From Onthophagus taurus (taxonomy: Eukaryota; Arthropoda; Insecta; Coleoptera; Scarabaeidae), in contig NC_091972.1 of NCBI RefSeq assembly GCF_036711975.1, forward strand, positions 11,103,001 through 11,167,000: a DNA stretch of 64,000 bases. The letters are read 5' to 3'. This document shows positions 35,822 to 48,700 of this stretch, one piece after another. The first letter of the stretch is position 1; each line of letters begins with the position of its first letter. A program made the position numbers and the translations under genes. The notes below the pieces were generated by a model that saw only the letters and a program-made list of their open reading frames with translations, was not told where the DNA came from and ran no database searches.

Positions 35822-37040
35822 TTTCGCTTCGCCGTTCTTACGAGTTATATCGCGGCGTTTACGCCAAACCAAGCTTTTCGAATGGCTTTCAGTTCCAGCA
35901 AATGTATCTTTGCTGCTGTTATTGCTCCGGAAGCATGTTGCCTTGTCCTTGGCAGTAAGATAATTCTTTTCTTATTAGCCGGCGATAAGTAATTACACAC
36001 AAGCGTGTAACACTTGGTTATTTATTATATCCCTCCGTGTGATGCATAATACACATTGAAATTAATTGGTAACGCGGATTTAAAGGATGTTTAATACGCT
36101 AAACAATTTGTTATGTTAATGATTAAATTTTGATATGTATTTTCGAAATTAAATTGATTGTGTTTTTAGGATTAAGAGTTATTATCTTTGTGATTAAAAT
36201 CTCTTTAAGCGGAAAATAATTGGGATATCACTATAATAAATAAAGATTGCGTAAACATAAATATTGCGGCATTTTCTAAAGGAAATTTACGGTGTATCCT
36301 TGAAGGCAAATTTTCTTGTAAGAATAAAATTTCAATGAGAACATTTCAATGATTGTCTAAATATAACAATAAATTATATCAGTAATGCATTGACCCAAAA
36401 AAGGTAAATAATAAATGTCAAAATAAAATACCGTTTCTTACCTTGTACTATTTTCTTATACGAAGTGTTTCAAAAGTTGTCCCAAAATCAAAAACATAAA
36501 ATCTTTATTTAAAACACTACTTTTGACACATCGTGTAATACATATTGAAATTAATTAAAAAGATAAAAATATTATTTAGATCAGTTGGTGCATTTATTAA
36601 TAATTACATTCAAATAAAGCGTAGGTTGTGCGCATATTACTTTACGTAAAGAATTCCATTTGGTTGCATTTAAATTTTATCTTTATCAAGGTAAAACGCA
36701 ATTGTCACAATTGTTACAATAGATTGGCTTTAATTTGCATTTTCTGTTAGATTCGAAATGTTAATTAGACGTCAGAATAATTGCAGAGTAATTGTGACTC
36801 TTACAAATTAACCCTTTAACGATCTCTGATTTGATAGAAAATAAATTATGTTCTCCTGAAAATGTTAATAAAAATGAAGGTTACAAAAATTAAAATGTTG
36901 AAATATATTGATCTTCAAAATCCTTCAAAATAATTATCTAGGAGCAGTTTATATGTAGTAATAAGCGATATCAAATTGCTTTTAAAGGCAACCTTCGAGA
37001 TCTAATCTTACAAATTAAAAATTAGGCAATCGCGAGAATT
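35822..37040. other. intergenic DNA upstream of the NRF-like gene
   Basis: Includes the putative promoter of the NRF-like gene (35822-36010, GC-richer). A segment near 36035-36070 is partly repeated near 36528-36560 (ACATTGAAATTAATT versus ATATTGAAATTAATT). A segment at 36465-36545 has loosely inverted ends around TCAAAAGT/ACTTTTGA, perhaps a small decayed MITE. No gene is visible. Confidence 0.35.
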
Positions 37041-37050
37041 AGAATCATAT

Positions 37051-37127
37051 GAAAATTTATTTAAATCTGGTTGACATCATTTGGACTGCTATTCCAAATG
37101 ATGTCAACCAGATTTAAATAAATTTTC
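37051..37127. repeat. perfect 35-bp inverted repeat with a 7-nt loop
   Basis: Arms 37051-37085 and 37093-37127 are exact reverse complements and the loop is CTGCTAT (37086-37092). The arms contain CTGGTTGACATCATTTGGA. No flanking target duplication is obvious. It could be a foldback MITE or a hairpin-RNA source. Confidence 0.9.
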
Positions 37128-37439
37128 AAATAATAGAAATAGTATAAAAATCTTTGAGAGCTTTTAGCCTCCTATTTTCTGTTGAGTTCTAAGTGAACAT
37201 AAAAAGTAATTCCGTTCATGATCAGAACGCTAAATGAGTTATTTTTCTTCCAACAGAAATGTAGATGATTTTAATGGACCGTTGTATACTACATATCTTT
37301 TTATGTAAATCCTCATTTACAATACAAATAAGAAGAGAATGTTAAGAGAGGGTAGAAACCTCAATGTCAAAATTATTCGATAGACTCCAAAACAACTAAT
37401 GAAATGGACAAATTTTGAATTGAAGATAATTTCTATTTA

Positions 37440-38700
37440 TTTAGTGGTACAATAGGAAGTTTGTTGTTCCTGCGTTGCCTTGGATTTATGTTGGAAAGTA
37501 AAACACCAGCCGATTTATGATTGAATGGAGTTTTTGTGGAATCAGGGTAGGGTAGGAATGAGAAATCTTTGTGCCATTCCTTCTTTTATAGTACCAAAAC
37601 TGGTGGTGCTCAACTCAAAATGCTATGAGCGAAAGGAATATATTTCCTTCTATTTTTTATAACTAATTATTGCAACGATCCAAGAAATTATGCCAAATCG
37701 GAAATGAAGAAATGACACGTATTAGAGTAAATTCTAATTCTGTACAATCGAGTTTAAGTCTTATAGCCGAATTAGAATTGAAAGCTTTATTCGGTCTTAC
37801 AACAGCTACAATAGAGATATTTTGTTTTATGTCTAACTCCGAAATGTACGGACTTCTAAAACGGTATAATGATTTAGATAACAAAAGCAGATTCATCCGA
37901 AAGATCATCAATCAACCTTTGTGTGAGTGAGGCTAAAAACGAAATTTGTTATTTTCAAAACTCTCAACAAAATCTGTCTAAAATGGTATATCTAAATTGG
38001 GAATATGAGCCGAAAAACATATTTAATACCTTCAAGGACTGGGTTGATTTTTAAATGTATTCCAAAGAAAATGACGTGTTTCAAAAATAATGATTTTCAA
38101 AGTGGCAAACAAAAAAATGGCATTGCTTTAGATTGGTAAGATTCTGTTATTCTTCGAGAATGGTTACTGGTTTTAGATAAGAAAATGAAAAACAATTCTT
38201 CAAAAAAAAACCATTATTATTGTCGTTGATAATTGCTAAGCTCATAACAAATTTACTTAGTTAAAGTGAATCAATGTTTAATACCTTCATGCAAACACAA
38301 CAACTAAAATAACATCCACAGTGATTTAAGAGTCTGAACAGATCAAAATAATGACGTCATTTTGGAAGCTTATCTTAATAAAAACTTGGGTTAAGATGTT
38401 TAAAATATTGAAAAACTAAAAATACAAAGTCCTGTAGCAACCTAAGCTGATGCAAGAAACGCTGACTATTTTAGAATCATTTTTTGAAAGCCAAGAAGAA
38501 CATATAAATGCCAATTGATTGCTGGGTTTTTAGATAATTACTTAACTTCATAACCGTTATAAAACGTCCTTATTGGATTACCAAATACAAATAAAGCAAA
38601 CTTTAAAAACTAAATGTTGGCATTGGAGTGTTTAGCTTCCACTTTAACTAATTATTCTGTTTCTATGTGAAATAAATGTTGATTTCACACGTTTATAAAG
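37440..38700 (+). mobile_element. second pogo/Tigger transposase remnant
   Basis: Plus-strand translation over frameshifts: IPSFIVPKLVVLNSKCYE near 37580, RTGLIFKCIPKK near 38030-38065 (compare D-E-T-G-L-F-F-K-C-x-P, the first catalytic D having decayed), and DSVILREWLLVLDKKMKN near 38140-38195 (compare W-L-x-x-L-D-K-K-M). These are landmarks of the Tigger DDE domain. A frame at 37670-37930 is open but unrecognised. Confidence 0.65.
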
Positions 38701-39720
38701 TTTTAAAATTATATTTAATTATATTTTCTACTTGAAAATAAAATTCAATCTTTCCACTATATGCTAATTTATTCCAATCTCTATCAATTTCTTCATCTAT
38801 ACTTTAAGGAATAACAAAAATATCAACAGTTTCAAATAAAATCGTTTTACACATGTAGCAATTTGTAAAGCTGTTGGGGTCCCACTTTGTATCGAAATGT
38901 TTAATTAACCTCATCTAAAGCCTTGAATTTAATTTTTCATGAAAACGTCTTCAATTAGTAAAAAGCAAAACGAACAAAATGAATTTAATAATAAAGTTTC
39001 GTTCCATTTCTGTATTATTGCGTTCTCGTCTTAATTTGGTGAACAACTGTGTGACTTAATTTTAGTTATACACCTATATATTATATGAAGAAAAGTTTAA
39101 CTTTGTATAAATAGTAAAATAAAAACTCTTGAATAAAATACGACAAATACTTTATTCCACTATCAATAGCAATCCATCAATCACAAATAAACGGAAAGTT
39201 AAATAAATAACCAAATGGATGAAAAATAATCTATCCTTTACTAATACACAATAAAGATAACTGAAATACAATAAAAATATCACATAAAAATATCATGGTA
39301 AAAGGGAATATTTAAAGCTTCCCAAATGCTATGCTTTAATAATTAATTAATAAAATAGAGGGAAAAAGTTTACAACAGAAATTGTCGTTGAACCTACCAT
39401 TAAAAAGTTTGAACAAAAAAATCATATCCCAATTATTAAATAATCAATACAATACATAAAAAATAAATAAGAAAAAATATAATATATAGATATGATATAT
39501 ACGTTTGAGGACCAAGCAAAGACTATCATCATCAATAAGCAAGGAGTACAATCGCTTTATAAGTTTTTTTATTCTTTCAAAACGGAGGTTTTTGTGGGTA
39601 GCTTAACCGCAACGGGTACGTTTTAATATTTTTATCACTATTGAAACGCTTTGAGGATAAAATACTACTAGTTCTACAAATGGTAAATGCTTTAGCTAAC
39701 AATATCTGGTAATATTAAAA
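38701..39720. other. intergenic DNA between the Tigger remnant and lipin
   Basis: AT-rich, no gene. TTTATT at 39568-39573 is a candidate lipin polyadenylation signal on the minus strand. Confidence 0.35.
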
Positions 39721-39727
39721 ACGGTAA

Positions 39728-42700
39728 TTAGGCAACCTCGCCAAGCTCTTCCAAAAGTATTAGTGGCTCACGCCAATAAACAAATTGAGAATAATCTGTT
39801 GCATCCTCTGGTAATGATGGAAAGAGTTGATCAACAATATATGTCATGTTCGAATAACTGAAAATTAAAAGAAAAATTTTGTTAATTTTTAGTTAGAAAA
39901 ATGTTTGTTTAAAAAAAAAGTAAGCAAAACCACACAAAAATAACATAAAAGACAAACATATACAAATTAAATAAGCAATAAAATCGCCCTCCACCAGCAA
40001 AGCTTCTTTAAAAAGCAGTTAAAAATACGTCTCACTCGTTCACTCTTTATAGGCACCTTTAAAATTTTCATTTTCAATTAAGTGCTTACCGTTACTTTTA
40101 GTAGAAAGACATCATAGGGATGATAATTAACCATAAAATCTCACTATTGTGTCATTTATACATAAATAATAATTTTGAACTAACTACTTTTCGAAACGTT
40201 TGCATCCAACATTCTAATAGTGTTAGTTGATTTAGTTAAATGAATTAGAAATGATTTGATGACACACAAAAAATGAAGATGCAAACATTTCTTTAAATAA
40301 ATAAATTACATTTAATAACTAAGGTCAAGGCCTAAAAGAAGCTAACGTTAATCATCGTCAGTTAAATCTGACTCATCAAAATCACTGTCGTTTTCCGTAT
40401 CATAAGTAAGAAGCTTATGCATCATTGGAGGAAAAACATCGTTCACTACCAACGACTGACCGGTATAACTGTAAAAACGAAACATTCAAACTTAAATATA
40501 AGGAAAAATTAAAAGAATCCAGATGAAAAATTTGAAGATATAAAAAGTAGAAGATGCAGCACGTCAAAAAACTAATGTGAATAGAGAAAAGCGAATGACT
40601 ACGCATTCAGCGAAAAAAAGGTTCTAAAAAATAAAAGAAAATAACTTACCTAGATTGGAATGTTTGAGTCAATTCGTGTTTGAGTTCACCTTTAGGATTA
40701 ATTGTAAAAATACGAACAATTGGAATACCAACAGCTGTATAAGCCCAAACATCCTAAAAATAACAAATTGTATATCTATACCAATTATATCAATTATAAT
40801 CTTACATTGATTCTATTTCCATATCCAGCATAAAATGGATTTGAATCAGATGGAAACAGCGCACGAATATCGCTTAAACAGCTTATTTTAAACAATTCAG
40901 GTTTCTTTTCAATAACTTCTCGATGAAAAGCTGTGATTAAAGAGGTTGGATTCAAAAGTAACGGTCCATCTGGCATTGTTAAATCACCCTGGCGAATTGA
41001 CTTCAAATATTCGCGAGTTAATCTCGCTTGACCAATCGCCCTTGCGCTTAAATACAAAAGCCTATAGCCGTTATCTTTGATTTTATTGAAAAGTTGAGCT
41101 ACTCCAGATTGAGCCCAATCTTTTCCAACGATTGGAAGAATGTGTCCCAAAACATCAGACCTAAATAAAAAATAATAAGATAAAAAATTAAATTATTAAA
41201 GATTTTTTTTAAATTACTTTGTTATTGTTCCGTCAATATCGGAAATAACAATTTTGTCGTCCCATTTCCATTTATAAAGGTGACACTTGCATCTTGTCGT
41301 TCCTTGATAAGCTGTTGTTACGCTAAATTCAACCTCGTTCATTCCATCTCGAAGATTTAAACGTGCCTAAAAAATGATTGTTATTAATTTTGTGATAATA
41401 AAAATTACAGGGTAATATTTACAATTTGATCAGAAGTAAGCCTAAGAGTTTTTCTGCATTTTTCTACAGAAGTGGAAGTGGTTTGTTCAGTCATACTTTT
41501 TACTTCAGAAATATCTTTTCCAGTTTCACTTCCTGAACTGTTCGATCTTGTTTCTTCAATAGCTAATTGTAAACACATTTTTTTTAAATCAAGCATTTTT
41601 ATTCATTTTTAATACAGTAAAACCTCGATATAACGGATTAATATGATATATATGAAAGATTTTTAATTTGCACAACAACTAAAATTAGAGCTAACATTAG
41701 AACTAACACTAGACCAAGAACTAGAAACGTTTGGATTTAGCTGTGCGTCTCTTAAGACGGCTAAAACCGAATGATTCTAGTTCTAGATCTTGTGTTAGTT
41801 GTAGTGATAGTGTAAAACTAGAAATTACACAAGACCAAAAACTAGAATCATTCGGGTTTAGCCGTCTTGAGAGACGTAAGGCTAAATCCGAATGATTCTA
41901 GTTCTAGGTCTAGTGTTAGTTCTAGTTTCACACAAGCACTATCACTAGAACTAACACAAGACCTAGAACTAGAATCATTCTGGTTTAGCCGCACGTCTCT
42001 CAAGACGGCTAAACCCGAATGATTCTAGTTCTAGGTCTTGTGTTATTTCTAGTTTTACACTAGCACTATCACTAGAACTAACACAAGATCTAGAACTAGA
42101 ATCATTCGGGTTTAGCCGTCTTGAGAGGCGTGTGACTAAATCCGAATGTTTCTAGTTCTCGGTCTAGTGTTAGTTCTAGTATTGCACTAGCACTATCACT
42201 AGAACCAACACAAGACCTAGAACTAGAATTATTCGGGTTTAGCCGCCTTGAGAGACGTGCGGCTAAATCCGAATGTTTCTAGTTCTCAGTCTAGTGTTAG
42301 TTGTAGTGATAGTGCTAGTGCAATACTAGAACTAACACTAGACCGAGAACTAGAAACATTCGGATTTAGAAAACATGTCTCTCAACACGGCTGAACCCGA
42401 ATGATTCTAGTTCTAGATCTTGTGTTGAGCACTATCACTAGAACCAACACAAGACCTAGAACTAGAATTATTCGGGTTTAGCCGTCTTGAGAGACGTGCG
42501 GCTAAATCCGAATGTTGCTAGTTGTATGTCTTGTGTTAGTTCTAGTGATAGTGCTAGTGCAATACTAGAACTATCACTAGAAGAAATTCAAAATTATTCG
42601 TGTTTAGCCGTCTTGAGAGACGTGCGGCTAAATCTGTGTCTAAAAAAATGCGTCTAGTGTTAGTTCTAGTTTTAGTTCAAGAAAAATCTGCAAAAATGTA

Positions 42701-45700
42701 ACGTTGAATAACTAAAACAAGAACTAACACTACCATTAGAACTAACACTAGACCTAGAACTAAAAACATCCGGTTTTACTTACTCTCTGAATGTTTTGAA
42801 ATACAACAATATGCTCCTTGGCCATGTATGTAATACAGCATGGTCTAAAACTGGGCTACCGTTTATGCATATTCAATTATCTTTTGTAGTGTTGATGATA
42901 TTTAAAAATTTAGTAAAATTTTGATCAAAATATGAGAAAGTACTATTATTTTAATATTGTTCTATAGGAATTGAGGACTCATTTGAATCAACCATTACTA
43001 GTAATGAGCAGTTTTCAATTAACACCTATTAACGACCAGCAAGCGCTTGCTCATCTACAAGTTTGTTGATGTGATTTGCTGGCAATGATTCGGCTGTTAT
43101 ATCTAAAAAACGCAAAACGATTGCTAACACAAATTTGGGAAACTTTATTGTTCGAACGCATATTGATAAAAAACAAAAAATAGATAAACAAAATAAGATA
43201 ACTAATGCTTTAGATGCATGGACAACCCGCAAGTGAAGAAGCCAATTGAATTGTTAAGACGTGGTTACGTTTGGAACAAATTTATGAAGAAGAGAAAACT
43301 AAATGTTGTTGTGGCATAAACATATCTATTGATGGTTGATCTAATATACGAAATGAACCTATAGTATGCACTAGCATAACCATTGAAACTGGACACTCTT
43401 TTTTTATATGAAACTATAAATACATCCAGAAATCAGAAATCCCCATACAAGTGACTATCATAAATTCGGGGAATACCCCGAGTCTATCTGTGAACATGGA
43501 ATAGAGCAACTTGTGGAATAACCAGAGTTTGATTCTATCTATGAGAACTAACATTTACATTAAATATACTGACCCATAAATAGATAATATTAATAAATCC
43601 GAGGTTCGTTATATCGAGATTAAACTATAAATAAATTCTTAATAAAATACCTTCTATATCGATTGAAGTATTAGGATTGTCCTTATCATCTTCTACTTTA
43701 TCTTTGATAATTTCTTTAGCAATTTCAATTGGAACGCTTTCCAAGGCGGGCGTGGTTTCCCGCGAAGTCCTGCTCCGTCCCCATTTAAACCAAGAATAAC
43801 GACTTTCCTGTTGTTTCTCCTCCTTTTGTTCTTTTTCTTGCGCAGATGAAGGTTGTGGCATGTGCAAATTACATAACTGATCTACAGTTGGCTATAAATC
43901 CAAATCGATTAAGCCAATTAAAAAAAAATTAAGATGTAACTTACTTGTGGTAGGGGTCTTTGGTATATGACGATACTAGAAATAATAGGAGCTGCAACTT
44001 TCCATGTGTAATACTTATTACGAAGTCGCACGACTAGATTTGGGGATTCAAGTAGAGACGGATTGTTGCATAAATCGCTGAATGGGACGATGTGTTTAAT
44101 AAAATTACGTTCATTTGGCTCAGGCTCCCAACCGCACATTGATAAAGCGACGTCTTGGAAATATGAATTAACACTAAAAAAGTTTAATTGTTATTTCTTA
44201 TTACACGATTTTTAATCTACTTACATTTTTGGATCATCAAAGTCTGAGTCAATGGATTTAGATCCTTCGACGCTATTTGGGCTTTGAGTTAAAGATGGAC
44301 CATTTCCTGATTCGCAATCCATATCTCCATCTATTTTTTAACAAACACATCAATTATTAAAAAAGAAATTCTTATTCAATCTTTTGCTTGCCTTTCTTTT
44401 GTCTAGCTCCTTGGAAATACAAAGCAGCAACACTTGGATCAATAGCCCCAGAACTTAATTCGGCAAGATACATTCCTTCACTAGCGCTATTTCTTTGCCT
44501 ATATTTCGTTTGTTTCATAAACGAAAACATACTGCTAAGCATCGAGTTGTGTTGTTGCTCTTTATCAATTTGTTGAGTGCTTCCACTTGTTCCAGTTGAT
44601 CCTTCAACATTAACTGGGAATTCACCCCAAGCCCAGCTTTGAGTTGAATCATTGTCATTTTTCCCCCCTTTGCTTTTTTGAACTTCAAATTCAGTATCTG
44701 ATTGAACAGATTCGATGTGAATTGGTGTATTCGGTCTGGAATCTTCTTGCCCAGTTGTTAATTCGGTGTCGCTGAAGAAATGAAATTCTGGATCTAGAAC
44801 TTTTCTACTATTATTTGAACAAGGACTAGCATCGGTGTCGATTTTTGGTAATTCCTTCTGTTCTATTTCTTCTGGTGCACTTCCCATGGAACTTCTATCG
44901 GTGGACGAAGTTTCACCTTTAACATCACTAGTGGAAGATTCCTGAGCTGATTCACCCACTCCTTCTTGTTGAGGTTCGTTAACGGCGGAAGTTTTTCTTT
45001 GGGAATTTTTCTTTTTCATCAAAGACTTCTTCCTCTTCTTCTTTTTATTTCCACTTCTAGTAACTTCATTTTCAATTTGAATTTGAACTTGACTTGGAGT
45101 GGTGGGTAACTGAACTTTATTCAATAACTCCGTTTTAGGTAAAATTTCTTCGTTTTTATCCTCCGATTTGCTATCCATATCCAAACTGTCCATATGGAAT
45201 ATAGTTTCAGAAACATCATCTTTGGTAGTTATATCATCACTGGTTAACTTCGCAGATTGCATAGAGAGCGATAAATCTTCAGTACTTTGTTCTCGAACTT
45301 CGATGTTTCCAAGAACAATTTGTCTTTCCAAGAATTCTCTTTTTCTATTACGTTCATCATCATTTCCCGCGGTGTATCTACGCTTAGTATAATCATTAAC
45401 TTGATTTTCAATCTTCGCAAACTCTTTGCTGTCTTCAACCAAACTAATACTATTTCTTCGACGTCCTTGAGCGTTATAAAGTTCTTCTAAATGTGAAATT
45501 GGAATCGGAGAGGTCGCTAAATGATCCGGGATTTCTTCAGTTTCCGGACTATTTGTTTCAACGAAGAATGCCTCACCACTTTCGCCCAATTTCATATGAA
45601 TCTCTTGTGGTTCTCCATTAATTTCAATATCAACCTAAATAAATAAAATTAAATTAAAAGATCTGGATATTTTAAACTTGAAATAGTGAGAGTTAATTTT

Positions 45701-48700
45701 GTTGAGAATTTATTTCCTAACTTGGATCTAATATAAGACTAGATAAATTTATGCGGTATGAACGTTTAAAATGATTATATATTGTAGGTTGCCAAGGACA
45801 TGGAAAATTATAAAGTACGCAATATAGCGAAAATTGTGCTAGTCAAAATAATAGGTCCGTATAGCAGCCGAATGTAAATTATAAATTAAAACAATCTTTT
45901 TACCATTCAAGCGATGTTACGCAATAAATTAGTAAGTTGGCGTTAATGCCAAATAGCGATATTAATTTTAAAGGTGAGCTTTATGTTTCAGACGTAAAAT
46001 TTCGTTTGCCAAAAATTATCGTTGTCCCGCACGTCAGTATACTTTAAAACAGTCAACGCTTATTTCCGTTCAAAGCGATATAATAAATTGAAAATAATCG
46101 TTAATTCAATTCGTATACGCGCGACATTGAATTGAACTTTAGAAGTTGAACACGTGGGGCTAAAAAAATTATGTGTAGGATGGACATTTTTGGTACAATT
46201 TATCAAAACATGTTTTTCTTTTATAGATATTTTGATACCTACATTTTTTTAAACATTATTTTTTTAATTTTATATTTTATTATGTTTAGTACCACTGCAA
46301 GATTCGTTGAGAAAAAAATTTCCTTTCTAAAAGAGAAAATGTATGTCATAATAAATCGTCTTATTAATTTTACTCTCTAGAAAAAAATAATAACTTTTTG
46401 CGTTTAACAATAGAATATATACGATAATTAAAAATAGAGAATCATGTCGAAATAATTTTATAATAAATGAATAACAATTGAAAATTTTATAAAAATTAAT
46501 TATGTTAGTGAGTTCTAATCTTAACTACATCTGCAACTATAAGTTAAGGTAATACCAGCATTAATAGATGATATAAAATGATGAATGATATAGAACAGGT
46601 ACAAGGTGTTATTGGAATCATTTTAAAAGCGATAGTAATTTCGCAATTAAAAAGAAAGTGGTAACTCTAACGTTGAAAACATATAGCGAGTTATAGAAAC
46701 ACTAAATGTAAAAATGTTTTTCGTTTAACAAATTATCTTTTAAGCATTTGTAATAAACTTATAACGTCATCTAACATTATAAGACGAGAAGTACCAACAT
46801 AATTTTAAGTAAGTACCTGTCATAACAAATGGTATCAATAAAATTAAATCATCTGCCGGTAGACAGTATGGGTTTCAGCAAAATGCGTTCAGTAACTACA
46901 TCTGTAGCTATAGGTATGTAGCAAAATATGTTGTCTTGTATTAATACCACCTTTGATCCATATAATAAATTTGTATTTTAAAAGAAGTGTCTTTTGTGGA
47001 GCTCCTATACCAAAGAAGAATGCTTCAACACAATTTGGCCCTATATGCAATTGGGTTATCATCAAATAATTTCCTACATTACTGGGTGTGACAATTAACG
47101 TAATTATTTTTGGTTATAAAATAGTATTATTTTCTCCGTTTTTCTCGATTATAGCAAAGCTTTTGATAAAATAAATTACTTGCAATTTTACATTTGTCTT
47201 TTTGCAAAGAAGCAAAAATGTTGGAATTAATGGAATGAACATTGAATACATCAATATATCCAACGGTCACTGTGTACTTTTTACAGCTTCTTATACTCAA
47301 AAACCATGACAGACGACTCCCACAAGTTAATCTTCTGCTTCTTTGCTGAAGCCGTAAAGGCTGGTCTACAATCTTCGGCAATTCATGGCAGTCTATTCCT
47401 CCTGTGTCAGCACATCCATCTTACCACTTCCTGGTATTTGTCGCAAATCTCTTTGTTTCTTCTCTAATCCCATAGTATGTTTCCATTGATTTCCCTCAAA
47501 ATCGCTTTGTAATTGGTACGCACCGTCCTTTTTTATTTGCACTGTGTCTGCCCACGTCTCCGCTGTATATGCCATTATTGGCCGGACGCTGACTTTGCGT
47601 ATCCTCACTTTGATCGTGGAAGAATTGCAGTTCTTTCACCAGATGGTCATTGCAATAGCCATTGTAGTCCATCCTCAGTGTCTGCAATCAATGTTGCATC
47701 GTCTGCGTAGCGTATGATTTTTAGTTCGTCTTATCCTAAATTGTATCCATCTTTTACCTTACACATTTGTTCAACGATCCCATCCATGCAGGTATTAAAG
47801 CCAAATGGGCTGTGGCTCACTTTGTCTCACACTTACATTCAAAAATATTACTTTTGTGGTAAGTCCAGCAGTTGTATGAACGCTTTCGTCAAATCTATAA
47901 AGCATAATTATGCTGGTTTGCTACATTCTATTGCTTTCTCCCATACTTCATTAAATGCGAAAACCCGAAACCTTGTTGTTCCTCGTTTGTTGTTGTGCTT
48001 CAGAAAGTGGTGTTGCAGGAGATAGAAAAACAACTTCACGGATATGATTAGGAAGGAAGTTCTTTGAGTCTAAAGATTAATTTCTTAAATACCTACAGTA
48101 TTTTCTTATACAACTCTGTGAGCTGTTCTGGTAGTCTTTCTTTTCCCCACTTCAGCAGGTCATTGGGGGTATTATCCGGGTATGATGACTTCCTGTTTTT
48201 CAATTGTTTCAGCTGCAGCGTCCTCGGATGTCTATTGTTTGACTTCCTCGTGAATCTGCTCTCTCTAGCCTTGCCCTTTGGCTGAGGTTCCATCACCTTT
48301 CTTTTTCTGTACACAAAGTTTGAAAGTGCATGCAGCTAACTTGGTATGTGTCTTCATCGAAAAATTTCATGTAGTTTAAGAAGTTATGTGTATTAATTCT
48401 AATATTTTTAGAGATTCAAATATTTTTTATAATAAAATAACTTGATTTCGTACAATCTAATAATAAATGAACAAACTCTTAGTCGTTACAGATAACATTT
48501 ATATTTTCAATTTATTTTTTATTTATTATTTAAAATTTTTGATAACCGTATCTGTAAATTCTAAGAACTTATCATATCACTTTATTGTCTAGAGCTAATC
48601 AAATTAGTGTCTGTATGCAGTCTATACCAAATATAAAGTCAAATTTCACCCATTTATAAACATATACAAAATATGATTTGAAAGTCGTCGCACACCCTCA

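Larger units (their letters stand above)
41615..43627. mobile_element. large pogo-ended element filling lipin intron 5
   Basis: The left end CAGTAAAACCTCGATATAAC (after TA at 41613-41614) and a degraded right end (43590-43627, reverse complement containing AATCTCGATATAACG, followed by TA at 43628-43629) match the ends of the element at 24633-25454. The interior has the palindrome array (41680-42780) and a hAT remnant (42840-43530). It accounts for all but about 75 bp of the intron. Confidence 0.75.
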
